From NCBI RefSeq assembly GCF_013459645.1, contig NZ_CP054861.1:416501-480500 (forward strand): a stretch of 64,000 nt of DNA. The letters are read 5' to 3'. Position 1 is the first letter of the stretch. Each line of letters opens with the position of its first letter. The notes below the pieces were generated by a model that was not told the origin of the DNA, made no database searches, and saw nothing but the letters and a program-made list of their open reading frames with translations. The position numbers and the translations under genes were made by a program. Shown piece by piece: positions 9,301-18,122 of this stretch. This stretch comes from Martelella sp. NC20 (GTDB taxonomy: Bacteria > Pseudomonadota > Alphaproteobacteria > Rhizobiales > Rhizobiaceae).

Positions 9301-9506
9301 TGTCGACCGGCGCGGGGGCGGAAATGCGGTCCGCCATGGGGCTTGCCGTGTTCTGCGGCATGATCGGCGTCACCTTCTTCGGGATATTCATGACGCCGGT
9401 GTTCTATGTGCTGCTGCGCAAGCTTGCCGGCGAGCGGCCGCTCAGACAGCACATCGCGATCCCTGAGGACGGCGAGCCGGTCGCGCACCACGCGCCCGCC
9501 GAATAG
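6309..9506 (+). CDS. RND multidrug efflux pump (HAE1 family, AcrB/MexF-like)
   Basis: A 1065-residue inner-membrane proton/drug antiporter of the hydrophobe-amphiphile efflux-1 family, at the usual length. The N-terminus MNISRFFIDRPVFAGVLSIL is typical of the first membrane helix. The proton-relay residues are present: Asp410 and Asp411 in GIVVDDAIVV, and Lys948 in GLSAKNAILIVEF. Two large periplasmic loops alternate with twelve predicted helices. It works with the adaptor encoded 115 bases upstream; the outer-membrane factor is missing from this locus. The substrate is unknown. Expression is presumably under the LysR regulator at 2927-3841. Confidence 0.95.
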   Translation: MNISRFFIDRPVFAGVLSILIVLAGLIGMRMLPIAEYPNVVPPSIVVRAVYPGANPVVISQTVATPLEEQINGVEDMLYMNSQATSDGVLTLTVTFKLGTDPDKAQQLVQNRVSQAEPRLPSEVRAIGVTTVKSSPDFIMVVNLISTTDRYDITYLRNYATLNVKDRLARLEGVGQVQVFGAGDYAMRVWIDPQKAAEHGLAASDITNAIREQNTQAAAGIIGASPAPAGVDMQFNVNAQGRLSTPEEFGEIIVKSGAGGEITRLRDVARIEMGADDYTLRSLLDGQPAVAIAVLQAPGSNAIEIADNVHATMDELQLAMPDGVKYEIVYDTTEFVRSSIEKVVDTLLEAIALVVLVVILFLQTWRASIIPLIAVPVSIIGTFAVMYAFGFSVNALTLFGLVLAIGIVVDDAIVVVENVERNIENGLNPREATYRAMREVSGPIVAIALVLVAVFVPLAFISGLSGQFYRQFALTIAISTVISAINSLTLSPALAALLLKRHDAPKDWLTRVMDRLFGWFFRGFNRGFGAASHGYSRGVGGLLSRKSLVMIVYLGLIGATYAVFNAVPGGFVPAQDKQYLIGFAQLPDGASLDRTEDVIKRMSDITLEQPGVAHAIAFPGLSINGFTIGSNSGIVFAVLDDFADRKTPELSGGAIAMQLNQKFAGIQDAFIAMFPPPPVNGLGSTGGFKLQIEDRAGLGYQALDGATKAFLAKAYQTPELAGLFSSFQINVPQLYADLDRAKAEQLGVSVSDVFETLQIYLGSLYVNDFNAFGRTYSVRVQADSAFRAEPEDIGQLQVRSRSGQMIPLSALLRVDSTTGPERTTRYNGFLSADINGGPAPGFSSGQAQAAIERIADETLPVGIDFEWTDLTYQQILAGNSSIVVFPLALLLVYLVLAAQYESLTLPIAIIMIVPMGVLAALAGVWYTGGDNNIFTQIGLVVLVGLSAKNAILIVEFARELEFEGRSPMQAAIEASRLRLRPILMTSMAFIMGVVPLVLSTGAGAEMRSAMGLAVFCGMIGVTFFGIFMTPVFYVLLRKLAGERPLRQHIAIPEDGEPVAHHAPAE

Positions 9507-9509
9507 AAC

Positions 9510-9535
9510 GAGTGCGCCCCGAAAGGGGCGAACTC
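9510..9535 (+). terminator. Hairpin after the RND pump gene
   Basis: CGCCCC / GGGGCG around a GAAA tetraloop (9515-9530), extended by GAGT / ACTC beyond one mismatch. It starts 4 bases after the pump stop codon. There is no T-run, so it may be a 3'-end stabiliser or a Rho-assisted end of the efflux operon. The remaining bases to 9635 show nothing else. Confidence 0.45.
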
Positions 9536-9635
9536 ATGCCGCTGACAACCATGTCCTCGGCTGGCAACCTTCAGGCTACATTGGTTTCATCTCCGCCCTG
9601 TCGCCATGGCGCAGATGAATACGGCAAAGGGATGC

Positions 9636-10487
9636 CTACGCGTTCCAGGCAATCGTCTTCTGGCTCTGCTCGCCAAGGCCTTCGATGCCGAGGCGCATGG
9701 TCTGGCCTTCCTTCAGATAAACCGGTTCCGGCTTCTGCCCCATGCCGACGCCGGGGGGCGTGCCGGTGGTGATGACGTCGCCGGGCTGCAGGCTCATGAA
9801 CTGCGACAGGTAGCTGACGAGGTGCTGCACGCCGAAGATCATCGTCCTGGTCGAGCCGTCCTGATAGCGATGACCATCGACCTCAAGCCACATGGCGAGG
9901 TTCTGCGGGTCCTCGACCTCGTCGCGGGTGACGAGAAAGGGGCCGATCGGGCCGAACGTGTCTGCGCTCTTGCCCTTGACCCACTGGCCGGAACGCTCGG
10001 TCTGGAATTCGCGTTCGGACATATCGTTGACGACGCAGTAGCCGGCGACATGATCCATCGCATCGGCCTCGTCGACATAACGGGCTTCCTTGCCGATGAC
10101 GACGCCGAGTTCGACCTCCCAGTCGGTTTTCTTCGAATTGCGCGGAATGCGGACATCGTCGTTCGGGCCGATGATGGCGCTGGTCGCCTTCATGAAGATG
10201 ATCGGCTCCTCAGGGATCGCCGCGCCGGTCTCGGCGGCGTGGTCGGCATAGTTGAGGCCGATGCAGATGAACTTGCCGACATTGCCGACGCAGGGGCCGA
10301 TGCGGCTTTCCGATGGCAGCACCGGCAGGCTGCCGATATCGGCAGCCGCAATCCGCGACAGGCTGTCGGCGGAAAGCGCATCGCCTGCGATGTCGACAAC
10401 AACGGAAGAGATGTCGCGATAGCTGCCGTCGGTGTGCAGGATGGCGGGGCGCTCGGCGCCCCTGGCGCCAACTCGTAGCAATTTCAT
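9636..10487 (-). CDS. Fumarylacetoacetate-hydrolase family protein, probable 2,4-diketo-3-deoxy-L-fuconate hydrolase
   Basis: A 283-residue FAH-fold enzyme. Metal ligands of the family are visible: E124 and E126 in DWEVELG, and D155 in VVNDMSERE; the KGKSADTFGPIGP stretch (171-183) is the usual substrate loop. In the non-phosphorylating L-fucose pathway this family cleaves 2,4-diketo-3-deoxy-L-fuconate to pyruvate and L-lactate. Its position directly after the L-fuconate dehydratase and 2-keto-3-deoxy-fuconate dehydrogenase-like genes supports that role. Ureidoglycolate lyase or acylpyruvase activity is the generic alternative. It is the last gene of the minus-strand operon that starts at 17942. 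Confidence 0.85.
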   Translation of the reverse strand: MKLLRVGARGAERPAILHTDGSYRDISSVVVDIAGDALSADSLSRIAAADIGSLPVLPSESRIGPCVGNVGKFICIGLNYADHAAETGAAIPEEPIIFMKATSAIIGPNDDVRIPRNSKKTDWEVELGVVIGKEARYVDEADAMDHVAGYCVVNDMSEREFQTERSGQWVKGKSADTFGPIGPFLVTRDEVEDPQNLAMWLEVDGHRYQDGSTRTMIFGVQHLVSYLSQFMSLQPGDVITTGTPPGVGMGQKPEPVYLKEGQTMRLGIEGLGEQSQKTIAWNA

Positions 10488-10507
10488 GTTCTACTCCTTT
10501 TTGCGGC

Positions 10508-11785
10508 TCAGGCCGCCGAATGGGCAAAGTTATGAAGCGTTTCCGGCTTCATCTCAATGGAAAAGCCCGGCTTTTCCGGCGGCATGTAGGCCGCGCGCTC
10601 GATCCGGCAGGGATCGACGAAGTGCTCGTGCAGGTGATCGACATATTCGATCACGCGGTCGTCCTTGGTGCCGGAGACCACCAGATAATCGATCATCGAC
10701 AGATGCTGGACATATTCGCAAAGCCCGACGCCGCCGGCATGGGGCCAGACCGGCAGGCCGTATTTCGCCGCCATCAGCAGCACCGAAAGCACCTCGTTCA
10801 GCCCGCCGAGCCGGCAGGCATCGATCTGGACGATGTCAATCGCGCCCTCGGCGATGAACTGCTTGAACAGGATGCGGTTCTGGCACATCTCGCCGGTCGC
10901 GACCTTCACCGGCGCGACAGCCTCGCGGATCTTGCGGTGGCCGGCGACATCGTCGGGGCTGGTCGGCTCCTCGATGAAGAACGGGCGGAAGGGCGCGAGC
11001 GCCCTGACCCAGTCGATCGCCTGATCGACCTCCCAGACCTGGTTGGCATCGATCATCAGCGTGCGGTCCTCGCCGATCACCTCGCGCACGATCTTCAGCC
11101 GCGCGACATCCTCGTCACGGTTCTGCCCGACCTTCATCTTGATATGGGTGAAGCCGGAATCGACCGCCTCCTGCGCCAGACGGCGGAGCTTGTCGTGGCT
11201 GTAGCCGAGCCAGCCGGCGGAGGTGGTATAGCAGGGATAGCCGTTCGCCTTCAGCTCGGCGATCCGCTCCTGCTTGCCGGTTTCGGCCTTGCGGAAGATT
11301 TCGAGCGCCTCCTCCGGCGTGATCGCGTCGGTGATGTAGCGGAAATCGACGATCGAGACGAGCTGCTCCGGGGTCATGTCGGCAACCAGCTGCCAGACCG
11401 GCTTGCCGGCCGCCTTTGCCATCAGGTCCCAGGCGGCGTTGACGACGGCGCCGGTCGCCAGATGGATCGCGCCCTTGTCCGGCCCGATCCAGCGCAACTG
11501 GCTGTCGCCGGTGGCATGGCGCCAGAACCGGCCGGGGTTTTCGGCAATCCAGTCGAGCGAAAGCCCGGTCACCCGCGCTTCGAGCGCGCGGATCGCGGCG
11601 CAGACGACCTCGTTGCCGCGGCCAATGGTGAAGGTCAGGCCGTGGCCTTCAGTTCCGCCATCCGTCTTCAGGATGACATAGGCCGCGGAATAATCCGGAT
11701 CGGGGTTCATCGCGTCGGAACCGTCGAGCTTGGCCGAGGTCGGGAAGCGCAGGTCGTGGACGGAAATTCCGGTAATGGTGGTCAT
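10508..11785 (-). CDS. fucD: L-fuconate dehydratase (enolase superfamily)
   Basis: A 425-residue enolase-superfamily enzyme of the L-fuconate dehydratase group, converting L-fuconate to 2-keto-3-deoxy-L-fuconate. Catalytic and metal residues can be placed: K216 and K218 in HIKMKVG, D246 in IDANQ, E272 in IEEP, E299 in TGEM, H349 in WPHAGG. The stretch CQNRILFKQF and the later VQIDACRLGG and GGVGLCEYVQHLS are highly typical of this family. ATG 11785 gives the family N-terminus MTTITGISVHDLRFPTS; the frame extends upstream without similarity. L-galactonate and D-arabinonate are known secondary substrates of the family. Confidence 0.92.
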   Translation of the reverse strand: MTTITGISVHDLRFPTSAKLDGSDAMNPDPDYSAAYVILKTDGGTEGHGLTFTIGRGNEVVCAAIRALEARVTGLSLDWIAENPGRFWRHATGDSQLRWIGPDKGAIHLATGAVVNAAWDLMAKAAGKPVWQLVADMTPEQLVSIVDFRYITDAITPEEALEIFRKAETGKQERIAELKANGYPCYTTSAGWLGYSHDKLRRLAQEAVDSGFTHIKMKVGQNRDEDVARLKIVREVIGEDRTLMIDANQVWEVDQAIDWVRALAPFRPFFIEEPTSPDDVAGHRKIREAVAPVKVATGEMCQNRILFKQFIAEGAIDIVQIDACRLGGLNEVLSVLLMAAKYGLPVWPHAGGVGLCEYVQHLSMIDYLVVSGTKDDRVIEYVDHLHEHFVDPCRIERAAYMPPEKPGFSIEMKPETLHNFAHSAA

Positions 11786-11810
11786 GTGGTGCACTCGGTC
11801 TTGCTGCAGC

Positions 11811-12542
11811 TCAGGCGGTCCAGCCGCCGTCGATGACATGGGCCTGGCCGGTGGTGTAGGTCGCGCCGGCAAGGTAGACGGCGAGATCGGCGATCTCCTC
11901 CGGCGTGCCGATGCGGCCGATCGGCTGGCGGGCGATGAAATCGGCGCGGGCCTTTTCGTAGTCGCCGGTCGCCTTCAACCGGTCCTGCAGCGACGGGCTG
12001 TCGACCGTGCCGGGGCAGATGGCATTGCAGCGAATGCCCTTCGTTACATAATCGGCGGCAATCGACTTGGTCATGCCGATGACGGCGGCCTTTGTGGTCG
12101 AGTACGCAAAACGGTTCGGCACGCCCTTCAGCGAGGAGGCGACCGAGGACATGTTGATGATCACGCCATATTCGCGCTCCAGCATGCCGGGCAGGAAGGC
12201 GCGCACCGTGCGCACCATGGCGCGGACGTTGAGGTCATAGGCGAAATCGAGATCGCCATCCTTCATGTCCAGCACCGAACCGTTATGGACGACGCCGGCG
12301 CAGTTGAACAGGATGTCGACGGGCCCGATTTCGGACGCGGCACTGGCAACGGCCTCATCCGACAGCACGTTCAGGAGCCGGGTGGTGACGCCCTCGATGC
12401 CTTCGAGCTCGGCCAGTTTTTCGGCATTGATATCGGTTGCGATCACCCGCGCGCCAGCCTTGGCGAAGGCTTTGACGGAGGCAGCGCCGATGCCCTGGGC
12501 AGCGGCTGTGATCAGGCAGGTCTTTCCGGTAAGATCGGTCAT
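11811..12542 (-). CDS. SDR oxidoreductase, probable 2-keto-3-deoxy-L-fuconate dehydrogenase
   Basis: A 243-residue classical short-chain dehydrogenase. It has TAAAQGIG as the nucleotide-binding turn, NCAG, the catalytic Ser in NMSSVAS and YSTTK as the Tyr-x3-Lys pair, and ends in the usual VIDGGW. Between an L-fuconate dehydratase and an FAH hydrolase, the expected step is NAD-dependent oxidation of 2-keto-3-deoxy-L-fuconate to the 2,4-diketo acid. The ATG at 12542 follows an AAGGA site at 7 bases; a second ATG at 12557 overlaps the upstream stop as ATGA but has poorer context. Similarity to human BDH2-type SDRs is expected for this subgroup. Confidence 0.87.
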   Translation of the reverse strand: MTDLTGKTCLITAAAQGIGAASVKAFAKAGARVIATDINAEKLAELEGIEGVTTRLLNVLSDEAVASAASEIGPVDILFNCAGVVHNGSVLDMKDGDLDFAYDLNVRAMVRTVRAFLPGMLEREYGVIINMSSVASSLKGVPNRFAYSTTKAAVIGMTKSIAADYVTKGIRCNAICPGTVDSPSLQDRLKATGDYEKARADFIARQPIGRIGTPEEIADLAVYLAGATYTTGQAHVIDGGWTA

Positions 12543-12553
12543 GGGCGTTTCCT

Positions 12554-13660
12554 TCATGCGATTGTCTTTTTCGAACCGTCAACGGCCATGCGGTCGATCG
12601 CCTCGAAGTTCCAGGCGATGCCGAGGCCGGGCGCATCGGAGGGCACGGCGCGGCCGGCGCGGATGGTCATGCCCGAGAGCGTGATCGCCTCAAGCTGCGG
12701 AATATACTCGACCCAGCGCGCATTCGGAACCGCGGCGCAGAGCGACACATGCAGTTCCATCAGGAAATGCGGCGCGACCGCGACATTGAAGCATTCGGCC
12801 ATGTGGGCGACCTTGAGCCACGGCGTGATGCCGCCGATCCGGCCGGCATCGACCTGAACGATGGAGCAGGCGCGCCGTTCGAGATATTCCCGGAAATGCG
12901 AGGCCGAATACAGGCTTTCGCCGACGGCGACCGGCACGGAGGTGTGGCGCGAGAGCACGGCGTGACCCTCGATATCGTCAGCCGGCAGCGGTTCCTCCAG
13001 CCAGCCGATATCGAGGCGCTGGTAAACGGCGGCGCGACGCACAGCCTCGTCGACGGTAAAGGCCTGGTTGGCATCGGTGAATATCTCGAAGGCCGGGCCG
13101 ACAGCCTCGCGCACGGCGGAAATACGGGCCGCATCCTCGAATAGCGGCCGGCCGACCTTCAGCTTGCAGCCGGAAAAGCCTTCCGCCTGCGCCCGCAGCG
13201 CGTCCTCGACCAGCGCCGCCGTTTCGAGATGCAGCCATCCGCCCTCGGTGGTGTAGAGCGGAATGTCCGATTTCGCCCCGCCGGCGAGCTTGTGCAGGGG
13301 AAGGCCGAGCTTCACCGCCTTCAGGTCCCAGAGCGCGGTGTCGATGGCGGCAAGCGCGATCGAAGTGATCGCGCCGACCGTCGTCGCATGGGTGAGGAAG
13401 CTCAGGTCGCGCCAGATGCGTTCGATATCGAAGGCGTCGCGGCCGATGATCGCCGGCAGCAGCGTCTTTTCGAGCAGCGCCATGACGGACGGGCCGCCCG
13501 TTCCGATCGTGTAGGAATAGCCCGTGCCGGTGACGCCGTCGGCATCGGTGATGCGCACGATCGGGGTTTCCTGGCTAACGAAGGACTGGATCGCATCGAC
13601 CCTTTTGACCTTCGGCTTGAGGTCGACCATCACGATTTCGGCGCGGACGATCTTCGCCAT
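12554..13660 (-). CDS. Mandelate racemase/muconate lactonizing enzyme family protein
   Basis: A 368-residue enolase-superfamily protein of the mandelate racemase subgroup. Residues line up almost one for one with mandelate racemase: K166 and K168 in GCKLKVG, D196 in TDANQ, E222 in LEEPL, E248 in VGES, H298 in APHFL. The likely reaction is dehydration or epimerisation of an aldonic acid, but the substrate cannot be read from sequence. It is a second, different enolase-superfamily enzyme in the same operon as L-fuconate dehydratase and may widen the range to another sugar acid. The GAGGA ribosome site overlaps the end of the ATPase gene 2 bases upstream. Confidence 0.85.
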   Translation of the reverse strand: MAKIVRAEIVMVDLKPKVKRVDAIQSFVSQETPIVRITDADGVTGTGYSYTIGTGGPSVMALLEKTLLPAIIGRDAFDIERIWRDLSFLTHATTVGAITSIALAAIDTALWDLKAVKLGLPLHKLAGGAKSDIPLYTTEGGWLHLETAALVEDALRAQAEGFSGCKLKVGRPLFEDAARISAVREAVGPAFEIFTDANQAFTVDEAVRRAAVYQRLDIGWLEEPLPADDIEGHAVLSRHTSVPVAVGESLYSASHFREYLERRACSIVQVDAGRIGGITPWLKVAHMAECFNVAVAPHFLMELHVSLCAAVPNARWVEYIPQLEAITLSGMTIRAGRAVPSDAPGLGIAWNFEAIDRMAVDGSKKTIA

Positions 13661-13662
13661 GA

Positions 13663-14754
13663 TCAGGTCCTCAGGCTCTTGCCGGTCGCGCCGTCGAAGA
13701 CGTGCAGACGGTCGAGGTCGAGCGTGAAGGTCAGCGTCTCGCCATCGGTCAGCGGCCGTGGATCGAGCATTTTCGCCTGCACCTCCTTGCCGCCGAGCTC
13801 TGTATAGATGATCGTCTCGGTGCCAAGCGGCTCGGAGATCAGCACCGGCAGGCTGACCCCCAGCGACCGGTCCTCGGCATGCAGCGAGTGTCCCTTCGGG
13901 GCAAAGGCATCCGGGCGGAAGCCGATCACGACCTTCTTGCCGGCCGAAACCTTCGGCGCGATATCGGCGGGCAGCGGCACCAGCGTGCCGTCGGCAAGCC
14001 TGGCCGCGCCGTCCTCGACCACGGCCTCGAGCTGGTTCATTGGCGGCGAGCCGATGAAGCCGGCCACAAACGTGTTGGCCGGGTTTTCGAAGACGTCGGT
14101 GGGGGTGCCGACCTGCTCGACATAGCCGTCGCGCATGATCACGATCCGATCGGCAAGCGTCATCGCCTCGACCTGGTCGTGGGTGACGTAGATGACCGTG
14201 GTCTTGACCCGCTGATGCAGCTTCTTGATCTCGACGCGCATCTGGCCGCGCAGCTTGGCATCGAGATTGGACAGCGGCTCGTCGAACAGGAACACGTCCG
14301 GATGGCGCACGATCGCGCGGCCCATGGCGACGCGCTGGCGCTGGCCGCCGGAAAGATTGGCCGGCAGCCGGTCCATGAAGGGTTCGAGGCCGAGAATGCC
14401 GGCGGCCTCGTCGACGCGCGGCCTGATCTCCTCGGGCGTCATGCCGGCAATCTTCAGGCCGAAGCCGAGATTGTCGCGAACCGTCATGTGCGGATAGAGC
14501 GCGTAGGACTGGAACACCATCGAGATGTTGCGCGAACGCGGCGGCAGCGTGTTGACGACGCGGTCGCCGATGCGCAGTTCGCCGCCGGAGATATCCTCCA
14601 AACCCGCGATCATGCGCAATGTCGTCGACTTGCCGCAGCCCGACGGGCCGACGAGAACCACGAACTCGTTGTGGGCGACGTCGAGGTCGATGCCGTGGAC
14701 GACTTCAAGCGAACCATAGCGCTTGACGATTTTGGAAAGGTGCACTTCGGCCAC
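13663..14754 (-). CDS. ugpC: Sugar ABC transporter ATP-binding protein (UgpC/MsmK type)
   Basis: A 363-residue ATPase for a CUT1 sugar importer. Walker A is GPSGCGKST, the Q-loop region reads [14 protein letters not shown], the signature is [16 protein letters not shown], Walker [16 protein letters not shown] and the switch His VTHDQ. A C-terminal TOBE/OB regulatory domain (about residues 240-360) is typical of MalK/UgpC. It drives the importer formed with the two permeases and binding protein at 14759-17942. Confidence 0.93.
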   Translation of the reverse strand: MAEVHLSKIVKRYGSLEVVHGIDLDVAHNEFVVLVGPSGCGKSTTLRMIAGLEDISGGELRIGDRVVNTLPPRSRNISMVFQSYALYPHMTVRDNLGFGLKIAGMTPEEIRPRVDEAAGILGLEPFMDRLPANLSGGQRQRVAMGRAIVRHPDVFLFDEPLSNLDAKLRGQMRVEIKKLHQRVKTTVIYVTHDQVEAMTLADRIVIMRDGYVEQVGTPTDVFENPANTFVAGFIGSPPMNQLEAVVEDGAARLADGTLVPLPADIAPKVSAGKKVVIGFRPDAFAPKGHSLHAEDRSLGVSLPVLISEPLGTETIIYTELGGKEVQAKMLDPRPLTDGETLTFTLDLDRLHVFDGATGKSLRT

Positions 14755-14758
14755 GGGA

Positions 14759-15622
14759 TTATCCTTTCACGCCGCCGAACGTCAGTCCGGCAATCAGATG
14801 CTTTTGTACGATGAAGGTGAGGATCAGCGCCGGGATGATGATCAGCACGGCCATGGCGCTCATCCCGGTCCAGTCGACGGTGAACTGGGCGGTGAAGTCC
14901 ATCAGCCCGACCGGCATGGTTTTCGATGCGGTGGTGCGGGTGAGCTGGCTTGCGAGCGCGAATTCGTTCCAGGCGGTCAGAAAGGCGAAGATGCCGGCAG
15001 ACGCGAGCCCCGAGCGGGCGAGCGGAAACTCGACTTTCCAGAATGCCTGCCAGCGGGTGCAGCCATCGATCTGCGCGGCCTCCGAGAGATCGGCCGGGAT
15101 CTGGCGGAAGAAGCCGTCGGTGAGCCAGATCGTGAACGGGATGTTGATCGCCATGTAGACCAGGATCAACCCGAACTTGGTGTCGATCAGGCCGATCTTG
15201 CTCCAGAGAATGAACAGCGGCAGCGACAGCGCCACGCCCGGCACGGTGCGCGACAGCATGAAGGAGAGGAACAGCGCGCCCTTGCCCCTGAACCGGTAGC
15301 GGGCGAAGGCATAGCCGCCCATCATCCCGATCAGGATCGCGACCACGGTGGAGGTGAGCGAGATCACCAGCGAGTTGATGAAGTAGCGCTCGACCGGCAG
15401 GCCCTGCTGGCGATCCGGCAGCAGCCCGAAAATGCCGAGGAAATTATCAAGCGTCCAGACCTCGGGGATCCAGACCGGCGGGCGGGCCATGACCTCGACA
15501 TTGGGCCGGAAGGCGGTCAGCACCACCCAGGCGCCGGGCACGACCAGGATCATCATCGCGATGAACAGCGTGATCCGGAGCAGCCAGCGCTGCCAGGGCT
15601 TTTCGATGGTTCCGGTCGTCAT
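14759..15622 (-). CDS. Carbohydrate ABC transporter permease (MalG type)
   Basis: A 287-residue inner-membrane permease with six predicted helices. The EAA loop is visible as [19 protein letters not shown], the contact site for the ATPase. It overlaps the upstream permease gene by 4 bases (ATGA), indicating translational coupling, and is followed 4 bases later by the ATPase gene. It forms the translocation pore with the 15619-16521 product for import of the pathway sugar, probably L-fucose or a related sugar. Confidence 0.93.
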   Translation of the reverse strand: MTTGTIEKPWQRWLLRITLFIAMMILVVPGAWVVLTAFRPNVEVMARPPVWIPEVWTLDNFLGIFGLLPDRQQGLPVERYFINSLVISLTSTVVAILIGMMGGYAFARYRFRGKGALFLSFMLSRTVPGVALSLPLFILWSKIGLIDTKFGLILVYMAINIPFTIWLTDGFFRQIPADLSEAAQIDGCTRWQAFWKVEFPLARSGLASAGIFAFLTAWNEFALASQLTRTTASKTMPVGLMDFTAQFTVDWTGMSAMAVLIIIPALILTFIVQKHLIAGLTFGGVKG

Positions 15623-16521
15623 TGGGCGCCTCCCATGAAGATTCGGGCCTTCGACAGGTTGCGGTAGAACATGATGGTGAAGGCGATCGAGAGCAGGATC
15701 GAGATGTAGCCCATGGCGTTGGCCATGCCCATCTGCGCGTTCTGGTAGCCGGTGCGCGTCATCAGCGTCCAGATCAGCTCGGTGCGGCCGGCGGGGCCGC
15801 CATTGGTCATGATCTTCACCATGTCATAGGCGCGCGCGACATCGAGCGAGCGGATTGTCATCGCGATCCAGATGAACGGCATCAGGAACGGCAGCGTGAT
15901 GTGGCGGAACACCTGAATGGCGTTGCAGCCGTCAACCTTGGCGGCCTCGATCGGCTCCTTCGGCATGGCAAGCAGGCCGGCCATCAGCAGGATCGCGAAG
16001 ATCGAGGTCGACATCCACATTTCCGCGACGATGATCGAGAAATTGGCAAGCCAGCCGTTCACCAGCCACGGGATCGGCTTGTCGATGAGGTGAAGCGCGA
16101 ACAGCGCATTGTTCACCAGACCGACGGAATCATTGAACAGGTATTTGAACTGGAAGCCCACCAGGATGGGCGAGAACATCATCGGAAACATCATGATGGT
16201 TCTGAGCGTGCGCTGGCCCCAGGTGATGCGGTTGACCAGCAGCGCCAGCCCGAGCCCCAGGATCATTTCCAGATTGAGCGCGATGGTGATGAACACCACG
16301 GTGCGCCCGAACGCCCACCAGAAATCCTCATTGCCGATCAGACGCCTGTAATTGCGCAGGCCGACGAAATTATAAAGCGAGTCCGGCTTGACCAGATTGT
16401 AGCTGGTGAAGCTGGTCCAGAACGACACGATGAGCGGCACCAGCACGACCGCCAGAATGACGAGAATGGCCGGCATCAGCAGAAGATAGGGCGTCGCCTG
16501 CGGGGACCTGAAAAACTTCAT
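15619..16521 (-). CDS. Carbohydrate ABC transporter permease (MalF type)
   Basis: A 300-residue permease with an N-terminal helix (PYLLLMPAILVILAVVLVPL) and a short periplasmic loop as in UgpA-like proteins. The EAA motif reads EPIEAAKVDGCNAIQVFRH. It is the first permease after the binding-protein gene, separated from it by a large hairpin. It is the partner of the MalG-type permease that starts within its last codons. Confidence 0.93.
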   Translation of the reverse strand: MKFFRSPQATPYLLLMPAILVILAVVLVPLIVSFWTSFTSYNLVKPDSLYNFVGLRNYRRLIGNEDFWWAFGRTVVFITIALNLEMILGLGLALLVNRITWGQRTLRTIMMFPMMFSPILVGFQFKYLFNDSVGLVNNALFALHLIDKPIPWLVNGWLANFSIIVAEMWMSTSIFAILLMAGLLAMPKEPIEAAKVDGCNAIQVFRHITLPFLMPFIWIAMTIRSLDVARAYDMVKIMTNGGPAGRTELIWTLMTRTGYQNAQMGMANAMGYISILLSIAFTIMFYRNLSKARIFMGGAQ

Positions 16522-16572
16522 GTCGCGCCTTCGGAAATTGCGAAATCGGGAGGGATGTCCGGCCGCGACCGG

Positions 16573-16602
16573 TGACGCCGCCGGCCATGGCCGGCGGCGT
16601 CA
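16573..16602 (-). terminator. Perfect 30-base palindrome between binding-protein and permease genes
   Basis: TGACGCCGCCGGCCA (16573-16587) is followed immediately by its exact reverse complement (16588-16602). In RNA this folds to a very strong hairpin just after the binding-protein stop codon. There is no T-run. Such intercistronic stems after binding-protein genes are known to protect the upstream mRNA and reduce downstream expression (malE/malF type). Confidence 0.75.
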
Positions 16603-16613
16603 TGCGAGACCAC

Positions 16614-17942
16614 TCAGTAGTAGCCGGCGTCTTCCATGATCATTGTCGCCTCTTCGGCGGCATCATCGAGCGCTTCCTGCGGGGTCTTCTCGCCGACGAT
16701 GGCGGCCTGAAGCTCCGGCCACAGCACGTTGGAAACCTGGATCCATTCAGGGATCAGCGGCGGGGTGCGGGCATCGGCGAGCGACTGCTGCCAGACCTGA
16801 AACATCTCGGCGAGGTTCTCCTTGCCGTTCTCATTGAACCAGGCGATCACCTCGTCATAGGTCGCCGTGCGGGTCGGCAGGTTGCCGGCCATGGCTTCCA
16901 GGAGCTCGCTCTCGTCATTGGTCATGAACACGGCGAAGGAGACCGCGGCGTCCTTGTTGTCGCAATCCTGCGTCACCGAGAAGGAATGCGAGCCGGACCA
17001 GCCGCCGCGTTTCCCCGACGACCCGACGGGGGCGACCGCGTAGCCGAGATCATCCGCGATCTTCGAGGATGACGGGTCGGCGAAGAAGGCGGCAAAACCC
17101 GGCCAGTCGAGATCGAGGGCGAGCTGGCCCGCGGCCATCGCCTGGCCGATATCGTCCCAGGTATAGTTGACCGTGCCGGCCGGCACCGCGCCGGCGTCAT
17201 AGACGTCGATGAACCACTGCAGGGCGGCAACGCCTTCCGGCGAGTTGAAGGCCGGGTGGAATTCATCATCGAACATGTCGCCGCCATTGGCGCGCAGGAT
17301 CTCCATGAACCGGCCCGACATACCCTCATCCTTGCCGGCGAAGGCAGTGCCATAAAGGATCGGCGGATCGGCGAAGAAGATCACCTGATCGCGGAATTCG
17401 TCATAGGTCTTCGGCGGAGCGAGCTCGGTCCCGTATTTTTCCTTCCAGGCCTGCTGGTTCGCGGGATCGGCGTAGAGGCTCTTGCGATAGTAGAGGTTGG
17501 AAACGTCGGTGACGCGCGGAAGCTGGACCAGACGGCCGTCGACCATGGCCGATTCGAGCGTGCCGGGAACATATTTGTCGAGCTCCGACTGCGGAATGGC
17601 TTCCGAAAGGTCGATATAGAGATCGCCATATTGCGGAGCGAAGCTGGTGTGGTTGGAACCGACGCACCAGGAAATTCCACCGGTAGCGATATCCTGCTTG
17701 ATCTCGCGGTCGAGTTCGAAATGGTTCTTCGACGAGACGATCTCGACCTTGGCTCCGGTCATCTCTTCCCATTCGGGAATGCGGGTGTAGAGCTTCTCGT
17801 ACTGGGTTCCGCCGATCAGCTTTACCTGCAGCGTGTAGCCCGGGAAATTGCCGTAATCGAAATCATCGGCCTGTGCGCCAGCGGCAAGGCCGCCGATCGC
17901 GCAGGTTGCGATCAGTGCTGTTTTCAGAAAATTCCGTCGCAT
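16614..17942 (-). CDS. Sugar ABC transporter substrate-binding protein
   Basis: A 442-residue family-1 extracellular solute-binding protein. The N-terminus MRRNFLKTALIATCAIGGLA with cleavage near AGAQA-DD is a clear Sec signal peptide; ATG 17942 is preceded by GAGGAGG, whereas the longer frame to 17990 would bury the signal. It captures the sugar in the periplasm and delivers it to the two permeases. As first gene of the minus-strand operon (17942 to 9636) it is divergent from the IclR regulator. The sugar is inferred, from the enzymes, to be L-fucose or a stereochemical relative. Confidence 0.92.
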   Translation of the reverse strand: MRRNFLKTALIATCAIGGLAAGAQADDFDYGNFPGYTLQVKLIGGTQYEKLYTRIPEWEEMTGAKVEIVSSKNHFELDREIKQDIATGGISWCVGSNHTSFAPQYGDLYIDLSEAIPQSELDKYVPGTLESAMVDGRLVQLPRVTDVSNLYYRKSLYADPANQQAWKEKYGTELAPPKTYDEFRDQVIFFADPPILYGTAFAGKDEGMSGRFMEILRANGGDMFDDEFHPAFNSPEGVAALQWFIDVYDAGAVPAGTVNYTWDDIGQAMAAGQLALDLDWPGFAAFFADPSSSKIADDLGYAVAPVGSSGKRGGWSGSHSFSVTQDCDNKDAAVSFAVFMTNDESELLEAMAGNLPTRTATYDEVIAWFNENGKENLAEMFQVWQQSLADARTPPLIPEWIQVSNVLWPELQAAIVGEKTPQEALDDAAEEATMIMEDAGYY

Positions 17943-18122
17943 GACTGTCCTCCTCAATCGCTCAAGCCCAGAAAAGACTTGATCCTCCATATTTGAAAAG
18001 TCTATTCGTATATAAGCATCATTTCGGCGATGGCGTCAACGCCGCTCTTGATATCGGACAGGAACAGCGTCAGTTTCGCAGTAATTTCAGGGTGAAGATT
18101 CTCCCTGCCCCGAGGAAAAAAC
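17943..18122. promoter_or_regulatory. Divergent promoter region of the fucose-type operon and the IclR gene
   Basis: This 180-base region separates the two divergent transcription units. It contains ATTTGAAAAGTCTATT (17991-18006), which recurs as ATTTGAATAATCTATT at 20743-20758 in front of the next sugar operon (14 of 16 identical), followed in both by a TA-rich ATAAG stretch. The shared element is a candidate binding site for the adjacent IclR protein or a shared promoter core. Confidence 0.5.
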
